Positions 1-6,801 are shown, counted from the first letter of the stretch. The stretch is DNA of 9,808 nucleotides from an uncultured Clostridia bacterium (GCA_945788455.1 CALZMC010000008.1:1-9808); one strand, 5' to 3'. A program made the numbers and translations. Notes: a model not told the origin generated them from the sequence alone.

Positions 1-851
1 CAGGCTTTGACGGTTGTTATGCTAAGGATGTTCTTGCCGTAAATGACGCTTCGGGCGAAACTGTTGGATATGTTATCGCTTCTGTTTCTCCAAGTGGTTA
101 CGGCGGAGACATTCAGGTTGCTGTCGGTATCACAAAGGACGGCGTTTTGACAGGTGTTGATATTGTTTCAAACAGCGAAACTGCAGGTCTTGGCTCAAAG
201 TGTACAGAGCCTGAATTTAAAAATCAGTTCGCAGGAAAGCCTGCCTCAACACTTGAATACACAAAGACAGGTGCTACTGCCGATAACCAAATTGATGCTA
301 TCAGCGGTGCAACTATTACAACAAACGCAGTAACAGAGGCAGTTAATGCCGCTATCATATTCTATCAGGAAAACTTTGCAGGCGGAATTCAGGCTGCAGA
401 GGAAAAGGACCCGATGGAAAAGGCATATCCCGGTGTTGACTTAGAGGCTTTAACAGACGTTGAGCTACCTAATCTAAGTGTTGATGAGGATTTTACCGTC
501 AACGAAATTAAGTCAACAGGCGATGGCTATATTATCGTGTCAACAGCTCATAACGGCTATGACGGAGATTTACAAATCGCACTCGGTATCGGTAATGACG
601 GAATTATTAAGGGCTTTGCAACAATCGTATGTAACGAGACAAAGGCTCTCGGTGGTCAATGCACAAGCGATGAGTTCGCTCAAAAATTCGTTGGTATGAG
701 TGCCGATAAGGATGTTACATTTGTTTTGTCAGGTGCTAATGCAGACAATAATGAGATTGACCAAATCGCATCTGCAACTATCACAACTAATGCTGTTACA
801 ACTGCTGTTAACGGAGCTATTAAATATTACAACATCGTGAAGGGAGCGTGA
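1..851 (+). CDS. rnfG: Rnf complex subunit G with two FMN-binding domains (5' partial)
   Basis: RnfG is the extracytoplasmic, covalently flavinylated subunit of the Rnf ferredoxin:NAD+ oxidoreductase. The reading frame is open from the window edge (first full codon at base 3), so the start and the expected N-terminal membrane anchor lie upstream; 282 codons are visible. Two FMN-binding domains follow each other. The first has a G-G-D strand near base 108, E-T-A-G-L-G near 178-195 and the flavinylation motif D-A-I-S-G-A-T-I, with its acceptor Thr codon at 312-314. The second has the matching G-D near 564-569, E-T-K-A-L-G, and a changed motif D-Q-I-A-S-A-T-I with the Thr codon at 777-779. Usual RnfG proteins are around 200 residues with one such domain, so this one is enlarged by duplication. 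Flavin attachment would need ApbE, not seen here. Identity as RnfG rests on the domains plus rnfE, rnfA and rnfB directly downstream. Confidence 0.93.
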   Translation, partial: GFDGCYAKDVLAVNDASGETVGYVIASVSPSGYGGDIQVAVGITKDGVLTGVDIVSNSETAGLGSKCTEPEFKNQFAGKPASTLEYTKTGATADNQIDAISGATITTNAVTEAVNAAIIFYQENFAGGIQAAEEKDPMEKAYPGVDLEALTDVELPNLSVDEDFTVNEIKSTGDGYIIVSTAHNGYDGDLQIALGIGNDGIIKGFATIVCNETKALGGQCTSDEFAQKFVGMSADKDVTFVLSGANADNNEIDQIASATITTNAVTTAVNGAIKYYNIVKGA

Positions 852-857
852 GAATAG

Positions 858-1547
858 ATGAAAAAGATTTTTGAAAGACTTTATAACGGTATCGTTAAGG
901 AAAATCCTGTTCTTGTTCTTATGCTCGGTATGTGTCCTACACTTGCTGTTACTACAAGTGCAAAGAACGGTGTCGGTATGGGACTTGCCACAATGGCAGT
1001 TCTGATTATGTCAAACCTGATTATTTCTCTTCTTCGCAAGGTTATTCCAAACGCAGTAAGAGTTCCTGTTTATATCATTATTATTGCTTCGTTCGTAACA
1101 ATCGTAGAAATGCTGATGCACGCGTATGTTACATCACTTTACAGCAGTCTTGGAATTTATATTCCTCTTATTGTTGTAAACTGCATTATTCTCGGCAGAG
1201 CAGAGCAATACGCATCGAAGAATAATCCTCTACTTTCAATTTTTGACGGTATCGGTATCGGTCTCGGCTTTACAATCGCGCTGACAATTATCGGTGCTGT
1301 AAGAGAGCTAATCGGTGCAGGCACTCTGTTTGGAAAGCAGATTATGCCTGAGGCTTATGAGCCTGTATCAATCTTCGTAATGGCTCCGGGTGCATTCTTC
1401 GTTTTGGCTATTCTTTGTGCTATTCAAAACAAGCTGAAGCTAAAGGGTGCAAACAGACACGTAAAGGGCGAGGCTACCTGCAACGGCGATTGCAAGAATT
1501 GTCCGTCTGCTAAAGATGAGGCTAAGGAGGTAGAGAACAATGATTAA
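858..1547 (+). CDS. rnfE: Rnf complex integral membrane subunit E
   Basis: RnfE is a six-helix membrane subunit that, with its paralogue RnfA, forms the core of the Rnf ion-translocating complex. The 229-residue product has the family hallmarks L-G-M-C-P-T-L-A-V-T (Cys26) and V-V-N-C-I-I-L-G-R-A-E (Cys109). In published Rnf structures the equivalent cysteines of RnfA and RnfE hold an intramembrane [2Fe-2S] cluster between the two subunits. The start is six bases after the rnfG stop, with A-G-G-G-A-G at 841-846 as a somewhat distant ribosome site inside rnfG. The last ~25 residues form a charged tail with cysteines 208, 212 and 215 (C-x3-C-x2-C-P), which is not needed for the six-helix fold. 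The gene overlaps the start of rnfA by eight bases, so translation is probably coupled. Confidence 0.95.
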   Translation: MKKIFERLYNGIVKENPVLVLMLGMCPTLAVTTSAKNGVGMGLATMAVLIMSNLIISLLRKVIPNAVRVPVYIIIIASFVTIVEMLMHAYVTSLYSSLGIYIPLIVVNCIILGRAEQYASKNNPLLSIFDGIGIGLGFTIALTIIGAVRELIGAGTLFGKQIMPEAYEPVSIFVMAPGAFFVLAILCAIQNKLKLKGANRHVKGEATCNGDCKNCPSAKDEAKEVENND

Positions 1548-2118
1548 GACATTATTTTTAGTTCTTATTACAACTGCTCTTATCAATAACGTTGTATTGA
1601 GTCAGTTCCTTGGCATTTGTCCGTTTATCGGCGTATCGAAGAATGTAAAAACTGCCGCAGGTATGGGTGGCGCAGTAATTTTTGTTATCACTCTATCCTC
1701 AGCAGTAGCGAGTCTGCTATATACCTTTGTATTGGAAAAGTTAAATCTAACATATCTAAAAACAATCGTATTTATCGCAGTTATCGCGTTTCTTGTTCAA
1801 CTTGTTGAGCTGTTTTTGAAGAAGGTATCTCCTGCTCTTTATAAGAGCCTCGGTGTATATTTGCCGTTGATTACAACTAACTGTGCAGTTTTGGGTGTTG
1901 CTTTGACAAACGTACAAAACAGCAACGATTTCATAACAAGTGTTGTAACAGGATTTGGCACAGCAGTAGGCTTTTGCATCGCTATTATCATTATGGCAGG
2001 TGTTAGAGAAAAGACAGAAAATAATGATTTTCCAAAATCATTTGCAGGTACTCCCGCAGTATTACTGACTGCTTGCCTGATGTCTATTGCGTTTAACGGC
2101 TTTACAATGTTTGCATAG
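1540..2118 (+). CDS. rnfA: Rnf complex integral membrane subunit A
   Basis: RnfA is the membrane partner of RnfE, with an inverted, homologous six-helix fold. The product is 192 residues, the usual family length. It shows the signature [13 protein letters not shown] (Cys27) and the mid-protein [10 protein letters not shown] (Cys115), counterparts of RnfE Cys26 and Cys109 and the expected RnfA ligands of the shared intramembrane [2Fe-2S] cluster. The gene starts inside the last codons of rnfE, preceded by a very good ribosome site (AAGGAGGT, 1524-1531, eight bases before the ATG). Its stop codon at 2116-2118 overlaps the AGGAGG ribosome site of rnfB. Close relatives include NqrE/NqrD of the Na+-NQR complex, but the context with rnfB makes Rnf the firm call. 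Confidence 0.96.
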   Translation: MIKTLFLVLITTALINNVVLSQFLGICPFIGVSKNVKTAAGMGGAVIFVITLSSAVASLLYTFVLEKLNLTYLKTIVFIAVIAFLVQLVELFLKKVSPALYKSLGVYLPLITTNCAVLGVALTNVQNSNDFITSVVTGFGTAVGFCIAIIIMAGVREKTENNDFPKSFAGTPAVLLTACLMSIAFNGFTMFA

Positions 2119-2132
2119 GAGGATGCTACATA

Positions 2133-2930
2133 ATGGATATTAAAGAAATTATTATTGCAGTAGCAACTGTTTGTGCAATTAGTATTATAATAGGTATAGT
2201 ATTAAGCATAGCTGAAAAAATCTTTCACGTTGATGTTGACGAAAAAGAGGTTGCTGTAAGAGAACAGCTTCCCGGCAGTAACTGCGGCGGTTGCGGTTTT
2301 GCAGGCTGTGATGCTCTTGCAAAGGCTATCGCACAGGGTAATGCTCCCGTGAATGCCTGTCCTGTCGGTGGAAAGAGCGTTGCAGATAAAATTGCAGAAA
2401 TTATGGGACAGGAGGCCGAGGAGCTTGAGCGCAAGGTTGCGTATGTAAAGTGTGACGGCACCTGTGACAAGAGAACGGATGACTACAACTATTTCGGTGT
2501 TGATAGTTGTGTTTATGCCGCAAAGATGCCCGGCTCAAGCCCTTATGCCTGCAAGTTCGGTTGTCTCGGCTACGGCTCCTGCGCAAAGGTATGCCCTGTC
2601 AGAGCTATAAGAATTATTGACAAGAAGGCCGTCGTTGACCAAAGTCTGTGTATCGCTTGCGGAAAGTGTATAAAGATGTGTCCGCACGACCTTATCGAGT
2701 TTGTTCCTGCGAAGAGTACATATCGCGTTCAGTGTTCAAATTTAGTTAAGGGCAAGCCTGTTATGAATGCCTGCACAGCAGGTTGTATCGCCTGCGGAAT
2801 ATGTGAAAAGAATTGTCCGTCAGGTGCTATTGTTCTTGAAAATAATGTTGCAAAGATTGATTATTCAAAGTGTACCGAATGCGGTCTTTGTGCAGAAAAA
2901 TGCCCAAGAAACATTATTAAGACATACTAA
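2133..2930 (+). CDS. rnfB: Rnf complex ferredoxin-like subunit B
   Basis: RnfB is the polyferredoxin subunit that accepts electrons on the cytoplasmic side, probably from ferredoxin, and passes them to the membrane core. The 265-residue product has one N-terminal membrane helix (about residues 5-26). An Fe-S domain follows, with cysteines 51, 54, 59 and 76 (C-x2-C-x4-C-x16-C). A cysteine-rich bridge (107, 111, 126) comes next, then a series of 4Fe-4S ferredoxin motifs: 140/144/150/154, 173/176/179/183, 218/221/224/228 and 247/250/253/257. I count 26 cysteines in all, enough for several [4Fe-4S] clusters as in other clostridial RnfB proteins. The ribosome site is AGGAGG at 2117-2122. It is the last gene of the operon; no strong T-tailed terminator follows it before the next promoter. 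Confidence 0.95.
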   Translation: MDIKEIIIAVATVCAISIIIGIVLSIAEKIFHVDVDEKEVAVREQLPGSNCGGCGFAGCDALAKAIAQGNAPVNACPVGGKSVADKIAEIMGQEAEELERKVAYVKCDGTCDKRTDDYNYFGVDSCVYAAKMPGSSPYACKFGCLGYGSCAKVCPVRAIRIIDKKAVVDQSLCIACGKCIKMCPHDLIEFVPAKSTYRVQCSNLVKGKPVMNACTAGCIACGICEKNCPSGAIVLENNVAKIDYSKCTECGLCAEKCPRNIIKTY

Positions 2931-2953
2931 TTTTTAATAACCCAATGAATAAT

Positions 2954-2982
2954 AACGAATATTTGTGAAATAATATTTCGTT
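2954..2982 (+). promoter_or_regulatory. AT-rich imperfect inverted repeat upstream of the lipoprotein promoter
   Basis: AACGAATATT (2954-2963) and AATATTTCGTT (2972-2982) are complementary apart from one bulged base, around an 8-base loop. The element ends seven bases before the -35 box of the lipoprotein gene. It has no following T run, so it is a poor intrinsic terminator for rnfB. It could be an operator, a weak 3'-end hairpin of the rnf transcript, or chance in AT-rich DNA. Confidence 0.35.
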
Positions 2983-2988
2983 AAAATA

Positions 2989-3017
2989 TTGACAATCTAA
3001 AAGTTTTCGTATATTAT
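2989..3017 (+). promoter_or_regulatory. Strong sigma-A-type promoter for the repeat lipoprotein
   Basis: A perfect -35 box TTGACA (2989-2994) and a -10 box TATTAT (3012-3017, five of six consensus bases) are separated by the ideal 17 bases. The start codon lies 34 bases after the -10 box. This is the closest match to consensus in the window and implies high basal expression, independent of the rnf operon upstream. Confidence 0.85.
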
Positions 3018-3051
3018 TAAGGTACTAAAATTATGTAAGGAGAAAAGACTT

Positions 3052-4020
3052 ATGACAAAAATGAAGAAGATTCTTGCTGTTGGTCTTGCATCTGTACTTG
3101 CTGTATCATTCGCTGCTTGCAGCAATGGCGGCGCAAAGGGCGACACAGCTAAGACAGGTCTTGCTGTTATCAGCGAGATTAAGGATGACGAGTACAACAA
3201 GTCAGAAACAGCTCTTGAGATTGACTCAGTTGCAGCTGCAGTTCTTGTTGGCGATGACGGAAAGATTATCTCTGTTAAGATTGACGAGGCTCAAACAAAG
3301 CCTGATCTAACAAAGGATAACGGTAACGTTGCTGACCTAAGAACAAAGCTACAAAAGCTTGAGGACTATGGTATGAAGGGCGTTTCTCCAATCGGCAAGG
3401 AATGGTACGAGCAGGTTGCTGCTTTCGAATCATGGGCTGTTGGAAAGACTGCTGAAGAGGTTAAGGCCGGTATCGGCGAGGACGGTTATCCTGTTGACGC
3501 TGACCTAAAGGCAGGTTGCACAATTCACGCTTCAGGCTTTGCTGCTGTTGTTGAGAAGGCTATCGCTTCTGCAACAGATTGCGGTGCTAAGGCTACTGAT
3601 ACTCTAAAACTATCAGTTGCTACTGAAAAGTACTATGAGAGCAACGAGACAAACCTACAGTACGATTCAAACTATGCAGCAGTTACATTAGATGCTGACG
3701 GTAAGATTACATCATGTATTGTTGATGCTTCACAGGCTAAGTGCTCAATCGCTGATGGCAAGTTCACAGTTGAGAAGGGTGCTTACATCACAAAGAAGGA
3801 GCTAAAGGAAGACTACAACATGAAGGGTGCTTCTCCAATCGGCAAGGAATGGTATGAGCAGGCTGCTCATCTTGAGGCTTGGACAGTTGGTAAGACAGCT
3901 GAAGAGGTTAAGGCCGGTATCGGCTCTGACTTCGGTCCTGCTGATGACGACCTAAAGGCTGGTTGCACAATCACTGTTGGTTCTATCCTAAACAACGTTG
4001 CTAACGCAGCTACTGTATAA
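3052..4020 (+). CDS. Tandem-repeat lipoprotein with FMN-binding-like motifs
   Basis: This 322-residue protein has a lipoprotein signal peptide (K-rich start, hydrophobic stretch 7-22, F-A-A-C with Cys23 as the lipidation site), so it should be anchored outside the membrane. The mature part is two repeats (about 37-175 and 186-318), equivalent residues 149 apart. Each has a strand pair around D-G-K-I (69-72; 216-219), the block S-P-I-G-K-E-W-Y-E-Q, the block V-G-K-T-A-E-E-V-K-A-G-I-G, and D-L-K-A-G-C-T-I with Thr157 and Thr306. The last motif aligns with D-A-I-S-G-A-T-I of RnfG, where the Thr carries FMN, but Ser-Gly-Ala has become Ala-Gly-Cys. I recall similar two-repeat lipoproteins in gut clostridia without an assigned function. 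Flavin binding is an inference; the lipoprotein and repeat calls are firm. Start 3052 is nine bases after AAGGAG (3037-3042); the ATG at 3061 is a less likely alternative. It has its own promoter and terminator. Confidence 0.9.
   Translation: MTKMKKILAVGLASVLAVSFAACSNGGAKGDTAKTGLAVISEIKDDEYNKSETALEIDSVAAAVLVGDDGKIISVKIDEAQTKPDLTKDNGNVADLRTKLQKLEDYGMKGVSPIGKEWYEQVAAFESWAVGKTAEEVKAGIGEDGYPVDADLKAGCTIHASGFAAVVEKAIASATDCGAKATDTLKLSVATEKYYESNETNLQYDSNYAAVTLDADGKITSCIVDASQAKCSIADGKFTVEKGAYITKKELKEDYNMKGASPIGKEWYEQAAHLEAWTVGKTAEEVKAGIGSDFGPADDDLKAGCTITVGSILNNVANAATV
3364..3525 (+). repeat. Intragenic direct repeat, copy 1
   Basis: This is the 3' half of the first protein repeat in the lipoprotein gene. 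It matches 3811-3972 at a constant offset of 447 bases (149 codons). Two blocks are identical at the DNA level: 24 bases at 3384-3407 and 27 bases at 3451-3477, including synonymous positions. The copy ends on the Ala-Gly-Cys-Thr motif. Confidence 0.9.
3811..3972 (+). repeat. Intragenic direct repeat, copy 2
   Basis: This is the partner of 3364-3525. The identical blocks fall at 3831-3854 and 3898-3924. Between the blocks the copies have diverged both silently and in amino acids, so the duplication is not recent as a whole; the identical blocks suggest gene conversion or strong constraint. Confidence 0.9.
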
Positions 4021-4044
4021 TTAAATACAGAAATTTTAAAAATC

Positions 4045-4072
4045 AGAGGAGTCGAAAGACTCCTCTTTTTTT
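4045..4072 (+). terminator. Intrinsic terminator of the lipoprotein gene
   Basis: A perfect 9-bp stem, AGAGGAGTC (4045-4053) with GACTCCTCT (4058-4066), closes a GAAA tetraloop and runs into seven T residues (4066-4072). It lies 25 bases after the lipoprotein stop codon and should separate this gene from the transporter operon. Confidence 0.93.
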
Positions 4073-4139
4073 GTTGCAAATTTTCGATAATTAATATGAA
4101 TTTTATATATATTAGCAATTTTATGAGGTAAAATGTATG

Positions 4140-4168
4140 TTGTATTTATGTTAAATTAATGTTATAAT
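4140..4168 (+). promoter_or_regulatory. Promoter of the first GPH transporter operon
   Basis: A perfect -10 box TATAAT (4163-4168) lies 17 bases after a weaker -35 box TTGTAT (4140-4145, three of six consensus bases). A possible upstream TTG start codon at 4168 overlaps the -10 box and would not be in the transcript, which supports the later ATG at 4204 as the true start. Confidence 0.75.
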
Positions 4169-4187
4169 TGATTGAATATATTATTAA

Positions 4188-4197
4188 AAAGGAGAGG
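4188..4197 (+). promoter_or_regulatory. Ribosome binding site fixing the transporter start at 4204
   Basis: AAAGGAGAGG, with its AAGGAG core at 4189-4194, is nine bases before the ATG at 4204. No such site precedes the in-frame TTG at 4168, so the 12-residue longer form is rejected. Confidence 0.85.
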
Positions 4198-4203
4198 TTT
4201 GTT

Positions 4204-5742
4204 ATGGCTGTTCATAAGACCACTGCTGTCGGCACAGCAGAAAAGAAGTATATGAAGCCATCAGAGATTGCTACATTCGGTATCGGTCTATTCGGTGTTG
4301 CCCTGTTAACCGGTTGGATGCCCGACTATACAATGACATTCTTTGCTGACTTCGCGTTCAAGGGTCAAGGCTTTGACTCTGCTCAGCTTGCAACAACTGT
4401 ATCATCCGTATTCGGATTTGCCGGAATTATCGGTGCGGTATGCGAGCTTGTTATCGGTATGCTTGTTGACAGAACAAGAACAAAGCTTGGAAAGGTTAAG
4501 CCTTGGGTAGGCTTTGGTGCAATTCCGCTTGCACTTATTTCTATGCTTGTATTCATTGCTCCAAACACAAGCTCATTCACTATTGCAACAATTTGGATGT
4601 TTGTAATTTATGCACTTTATACTGCAATTTCGTGTGCAGTTGAGTCTCCGTCAAACTGCTTTGGTGCGCTATGCTCGCCAAATCCAAAGGAACGTTCGAG
4701 TGCTATTTCAATCGCATCCTTCCTACGTTCGGTAGGTCAGTCAGGCGGTCAGGTTGTCATCATTGTTGTGCCTGTAATTATGAAGGCACTAATGGGAAAT
4801 CAACAGTATAAGAATGCTGAGGGACAGGGACTTGACCTTATCATTTCAACTGCTGTTTGTGCGCTTGGAATGATGATTTTTGTTATGATTTTCTTTGCAA
4901 ACAACAAGGAGCGCGTTCCTTACACAGCAGATAAGGTTTCTCTACTTGAGTCAATCAAGCTTGTATTTACAAACAAAAATCTGCTTATGGTTTCATTGAC
5001 AAAGCTATTTGGCTTTGGTCGTGGTGTTTACGGTACAGTATCACTTTATATCGCTGTATATCTGCTTGGCTCAAAGGGACTAAAGCTTGCGCTGATGCTT
5101 CCTATGGGTATCGGTACAGCCGTAGGTACCCTGCTTGTAAACCTTGTTCTAAAGAAATTCTCGACAAAGAAGACATATATTATGTTCTGTATTTACGGTG
5201 CATCTGCTATGGCTATCCTATTCCTACTGTCGAAGGGTATTGGATTTAACAGCACACTTGTTATTCCGTTCTTAATTCTAAACTTCTTCTGTGGAATTCA
5301 GCACGGTAATACAAATGTTACACCTAACATTATGATTGCCGACTGCATTGACGAAATGGAATACAAGACCGGCAAGAGACAAGAGGGACTTGCTTATGCA
5401 GGCTACGGTCTGTTCTCAAAGATTGCATCTGCAGGAACAAAGTGGCTTGCACCTATGCTCGTTTACAAGTGGAGTGGCTATCAGTTCTCACAGAGTGCGA
5501 ATATCGCATACGCTGACCAGACTGACGAGGTATTGATGAAGTTCCTTGCTATTTATACAATTATTCCTGCAATCTTCGTTCTTCTTCAGTTCGTTCCAAT
5601 CCTGTTCTATGATATGGTTGGCGAGAAGAAGGATAAGATTACTGCAGAGCTATCAAAGAGAAGAGCTGCCGAGTTAGCTGATGATGATGCAGACGACAGC
5701 GATGCTGACGGTAATGACAGCGTTGACCAAATTGCAGAGTAA
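4204..5742 (+). CDS. GPH-family (MelB-like) cation:glycoside symporter, first copy
   Basis: This is a major-facilitator permease of the glycoside-pentoside-hexuronide:cation symporter family, which imports sugars or glycosides with Na+ or H+. The 512-residue product has the usual length and about twelve hydrophobic segments. Family motifs are the loop D-R-T-R-T-K-L-G-K-V-K-P-W (89-101), between helices 2 and 3, and A-D-C-I-D-E-M-E-Y-K-T-G-K-R-Q-E-G starting near residue 379. The C-terminal ~20 residues are strikingly acidic (D-D-D-A-D-D-S-D-A-D), unlike the paralogue at 7825, which ends in K-R-G. The two share K-K-Y-M near the start and Y-D-(M/I)-V-G-E-K-K near the end. The substrate cannot be read from sequence. 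The stop codon overlaps the ribosome site of the next gene, so the two are co-translated from one operon. Confidence 0.92.
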   Translation: MAVHKTTAVGTAEKKYMKPSEIATFGIGLFGVALLTGWMPDYTMTFFADFAFKGQGFDSAQLATTVSSVFGFAGIIGAVCELVIGMLVDRTRTKLGKVKPWVGFGAIPLALISMLVFIAPNTSSFTIATIWMFVIYALYTAISCAVESPSNCFGALCSPNPKERSSAISIASFLRSVGQSGGQVVIIVVPVIMKALMGNQQYKNAEGQGLDLIISTAVCALGMMIFVMIFFANNKERVPYTADKVSLLESIKLVFTNKNLLMVSLTKLFGFGRGVYGTVSLYIAVYLLGSKGLKLALMLPMGIGTAVGTLLVNLVLKKFSTKKTYIMFCIYGASAMAILFLLSKGIGFNSTLVIPFLILNFFCGIQHGNTNVTPNIMIADCIDEMEYKTGKRQEGLAYAGYGLFSKIASAGTKWLAPMLVYKWSGYQFSQSANIAYADQTDEVLMKFLAIYTIIPAIFVLLQFVPILFYDMVGEKKDKITAELSKRRAAELADDDADDSDADGNDSVDQIAE

Positions 5743-5755
5743 GGAGGGAAAGTAA

Positions 5756-6733
5756 ATGGCTCAAACAAAAGAGAAAAAAGGCTTTAATGCTACTGCGTAT
5801 GCTATTATATCCTGCGTTTTAGTTGGTGCAATCCTTGTTGGATTAACAATTTTTGCTTTCACCTCAAGATATACTGCATTTGCTCCCGAAAAGGTTGCAA
5901 AATTTTATACAGACACTATCGTTCAAACAGGCGATGGCTACAATGCATATAAGAACACACTTGTTTCGAAGAATATGAAATACGGCGATTTCATCAAAAA
6001 TGCTTATATGGCTCCTTATGTAAACGATGAGGTCGAGCAGGCAGAATTTGTCGGAACAGGTAAGGCAGAAGAAATTGAGGCTGTTGATAAGGTTTACAGC
6101 ACAATGTATGATTACTACGTTGAGCTGATTAATACTTATGGCTATGACGATTACGATTCAGTATTCGACAAGTATTTTTCAAAGCTTCGTGAGGTTAGAA
6201 AGACTGTGTTCGGCGATGACTATATGGATACCGAGTTTATGTTTGGTGTATTCGAGTCGAATGTTGACACATACGGAAAATCTTTGACAGGTACAGAAAA
6301 GAAGCTCGCTCAGGATAACGAAACTGTTATCCAAGAGGAGACAACAGGCATATATCAAACTATGTTCGGTAAGGACTACAAGTTTACCTGCACAGTTAAG
6401 GAGTGCAACGAGCTATCTGCTGATGAGGTTAAGGCTTATGTTGAAGATTATGCTTTAAGAATTAAGCCGGTTGCTGAGTCAGGCGAGGCAAAGGCTGACA
6501 GCTTCGGTCTCGTTGACGAGGAGAAGAATACTCCTAAATCAGATATGATTAGCGCTTATGAAAAGCTTGACAACAGCGATGCTATCACAAATGTTGCGAA
6601 GGCAGTTGTTGATGTTACACTTGAGGACGGAACAGTAGTTGCTACTCAGGAGCTTTTCGTTGTTGAAATCGGAAATAGCTGGTATGTTGACAACACAAAT
6701 ATCAACACCTCCGGCTTATATCTAAGCAAATAA
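5756..6733 (+). CDS. Uncharacterised single-pass membrane protein with external domain
   Basis: I do not recognise this 325-residue protein as a named family. It has a short lysine-rich N-terminus, one hydrophobic helix (about residues 14-36) and then about 290 soluble residues. The charge pattern (positive before the helix) suggests an N-in anchor with the rest outside the cell. The external part is rich in Tyr, Asp and Glu. Its C-terminus, with D-V-T-L-E-D-G-T-V-V and later E-I-G-N-S-W-Y-V-D, resembles the closing beta strands of NTF2-like or similar small extracytoplasmic domains, but this is a weak analogy. The ribosome site AAGGAGGG (5741-5748) overlaps the upstream transporter stop codon and sits seven bases before the ATG, so it is translated together with the GPH permease. 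A role as a permease accessory or substrate-capturing partner is inferred from that linkage only. Confidence 0.85.
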   Translation: MAQTKEKKGFNATAYAIISCVLVGAILVGLTIFAFTSRYTAFAPEKVAKFYTDTIVQTGDGYNAYKNTLVSKNMKYGDFIKNAYMAPYVNDEVEQAEFVGTGKAEEIEAVDKVYSTMYDYYVELINTYGYDDYDSVFDKYFSKLREVRKTVFGDDYMDTEFMFGVFESNVDTYGKSLTGTEKKLAQDNETVIQEETTGIYQTMFGKDYKFTCTVKECNELSADEVKAYVEDYALRIKPVAESGEAKADSFGLVDEEKNTPKSDMISAYEKLDNSDAITNVAKAVVDVTLEDGTVVATQELFVVEIGNSWYVDNTNINTSGLYLSK

Positions 6734-6754
6734 AAATATAATTATTTAAACAAA

Positions 6755-6785
6755 AGGACTTGCTCGCACGAGCGAGTCCTTTTTT
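6755..6785 (+). terminator. Intrinsic terminator of the transporter operon
   Basis: An 11-bp stem (6755-6765 with 6770-6780, including one G-T pair) closes a GCAC loop and ends in six T residues (6780-6785). It lies about 20 bases after the stop codon of the membrane protein gene. Confidence 0.93.
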
Positions 6786-6801
6786 GTCACGAGCCGATAT
6801 G

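Noticed and set aside
147..851. A separate gene starting at TTG 147
   Set aside because: The same frame is open back to the window edge and encodes the first strands of the FMN-binding domain, so this is the interior of rnfG.
2225..2586. Two minus-strand open frames within rnfB
   Set aside because: Both are antisense to the conserved cysteine-rich coding region, with low-complexity products rich in Ser, Pro, Arg and His.
2133..2930. rnfB as a stand-alone polyferredoxin or hydrogenase subunit
   Set aside because: The N-terminal membrane helix, the C-x2-C-x4-C-x16-C Fe-S domain and the rnfG-E-A context fit RnfB specifically.
3364..3972. Repeats as a CRISPR-like or mobile element
   Set aside because: There are only two copies, in frame and 149 codons apart, encoding a duplicated protein domain.
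4073..4139. Possible small RNA or riboswitch in the AT-rich gap before the transporter promoter
   Set aside because: No stable stem, conserved aptamer core or second terminator was seen; the stretch is plain AT-rich spacer.
4168..4203. Upstream TTG start adding 12 residues to the first GPH permease
   Set aside because: The TTG overlaps the -10 box of the promoter and has no ribosome site, while ATG 4204 has a well-placed AAGGAG.
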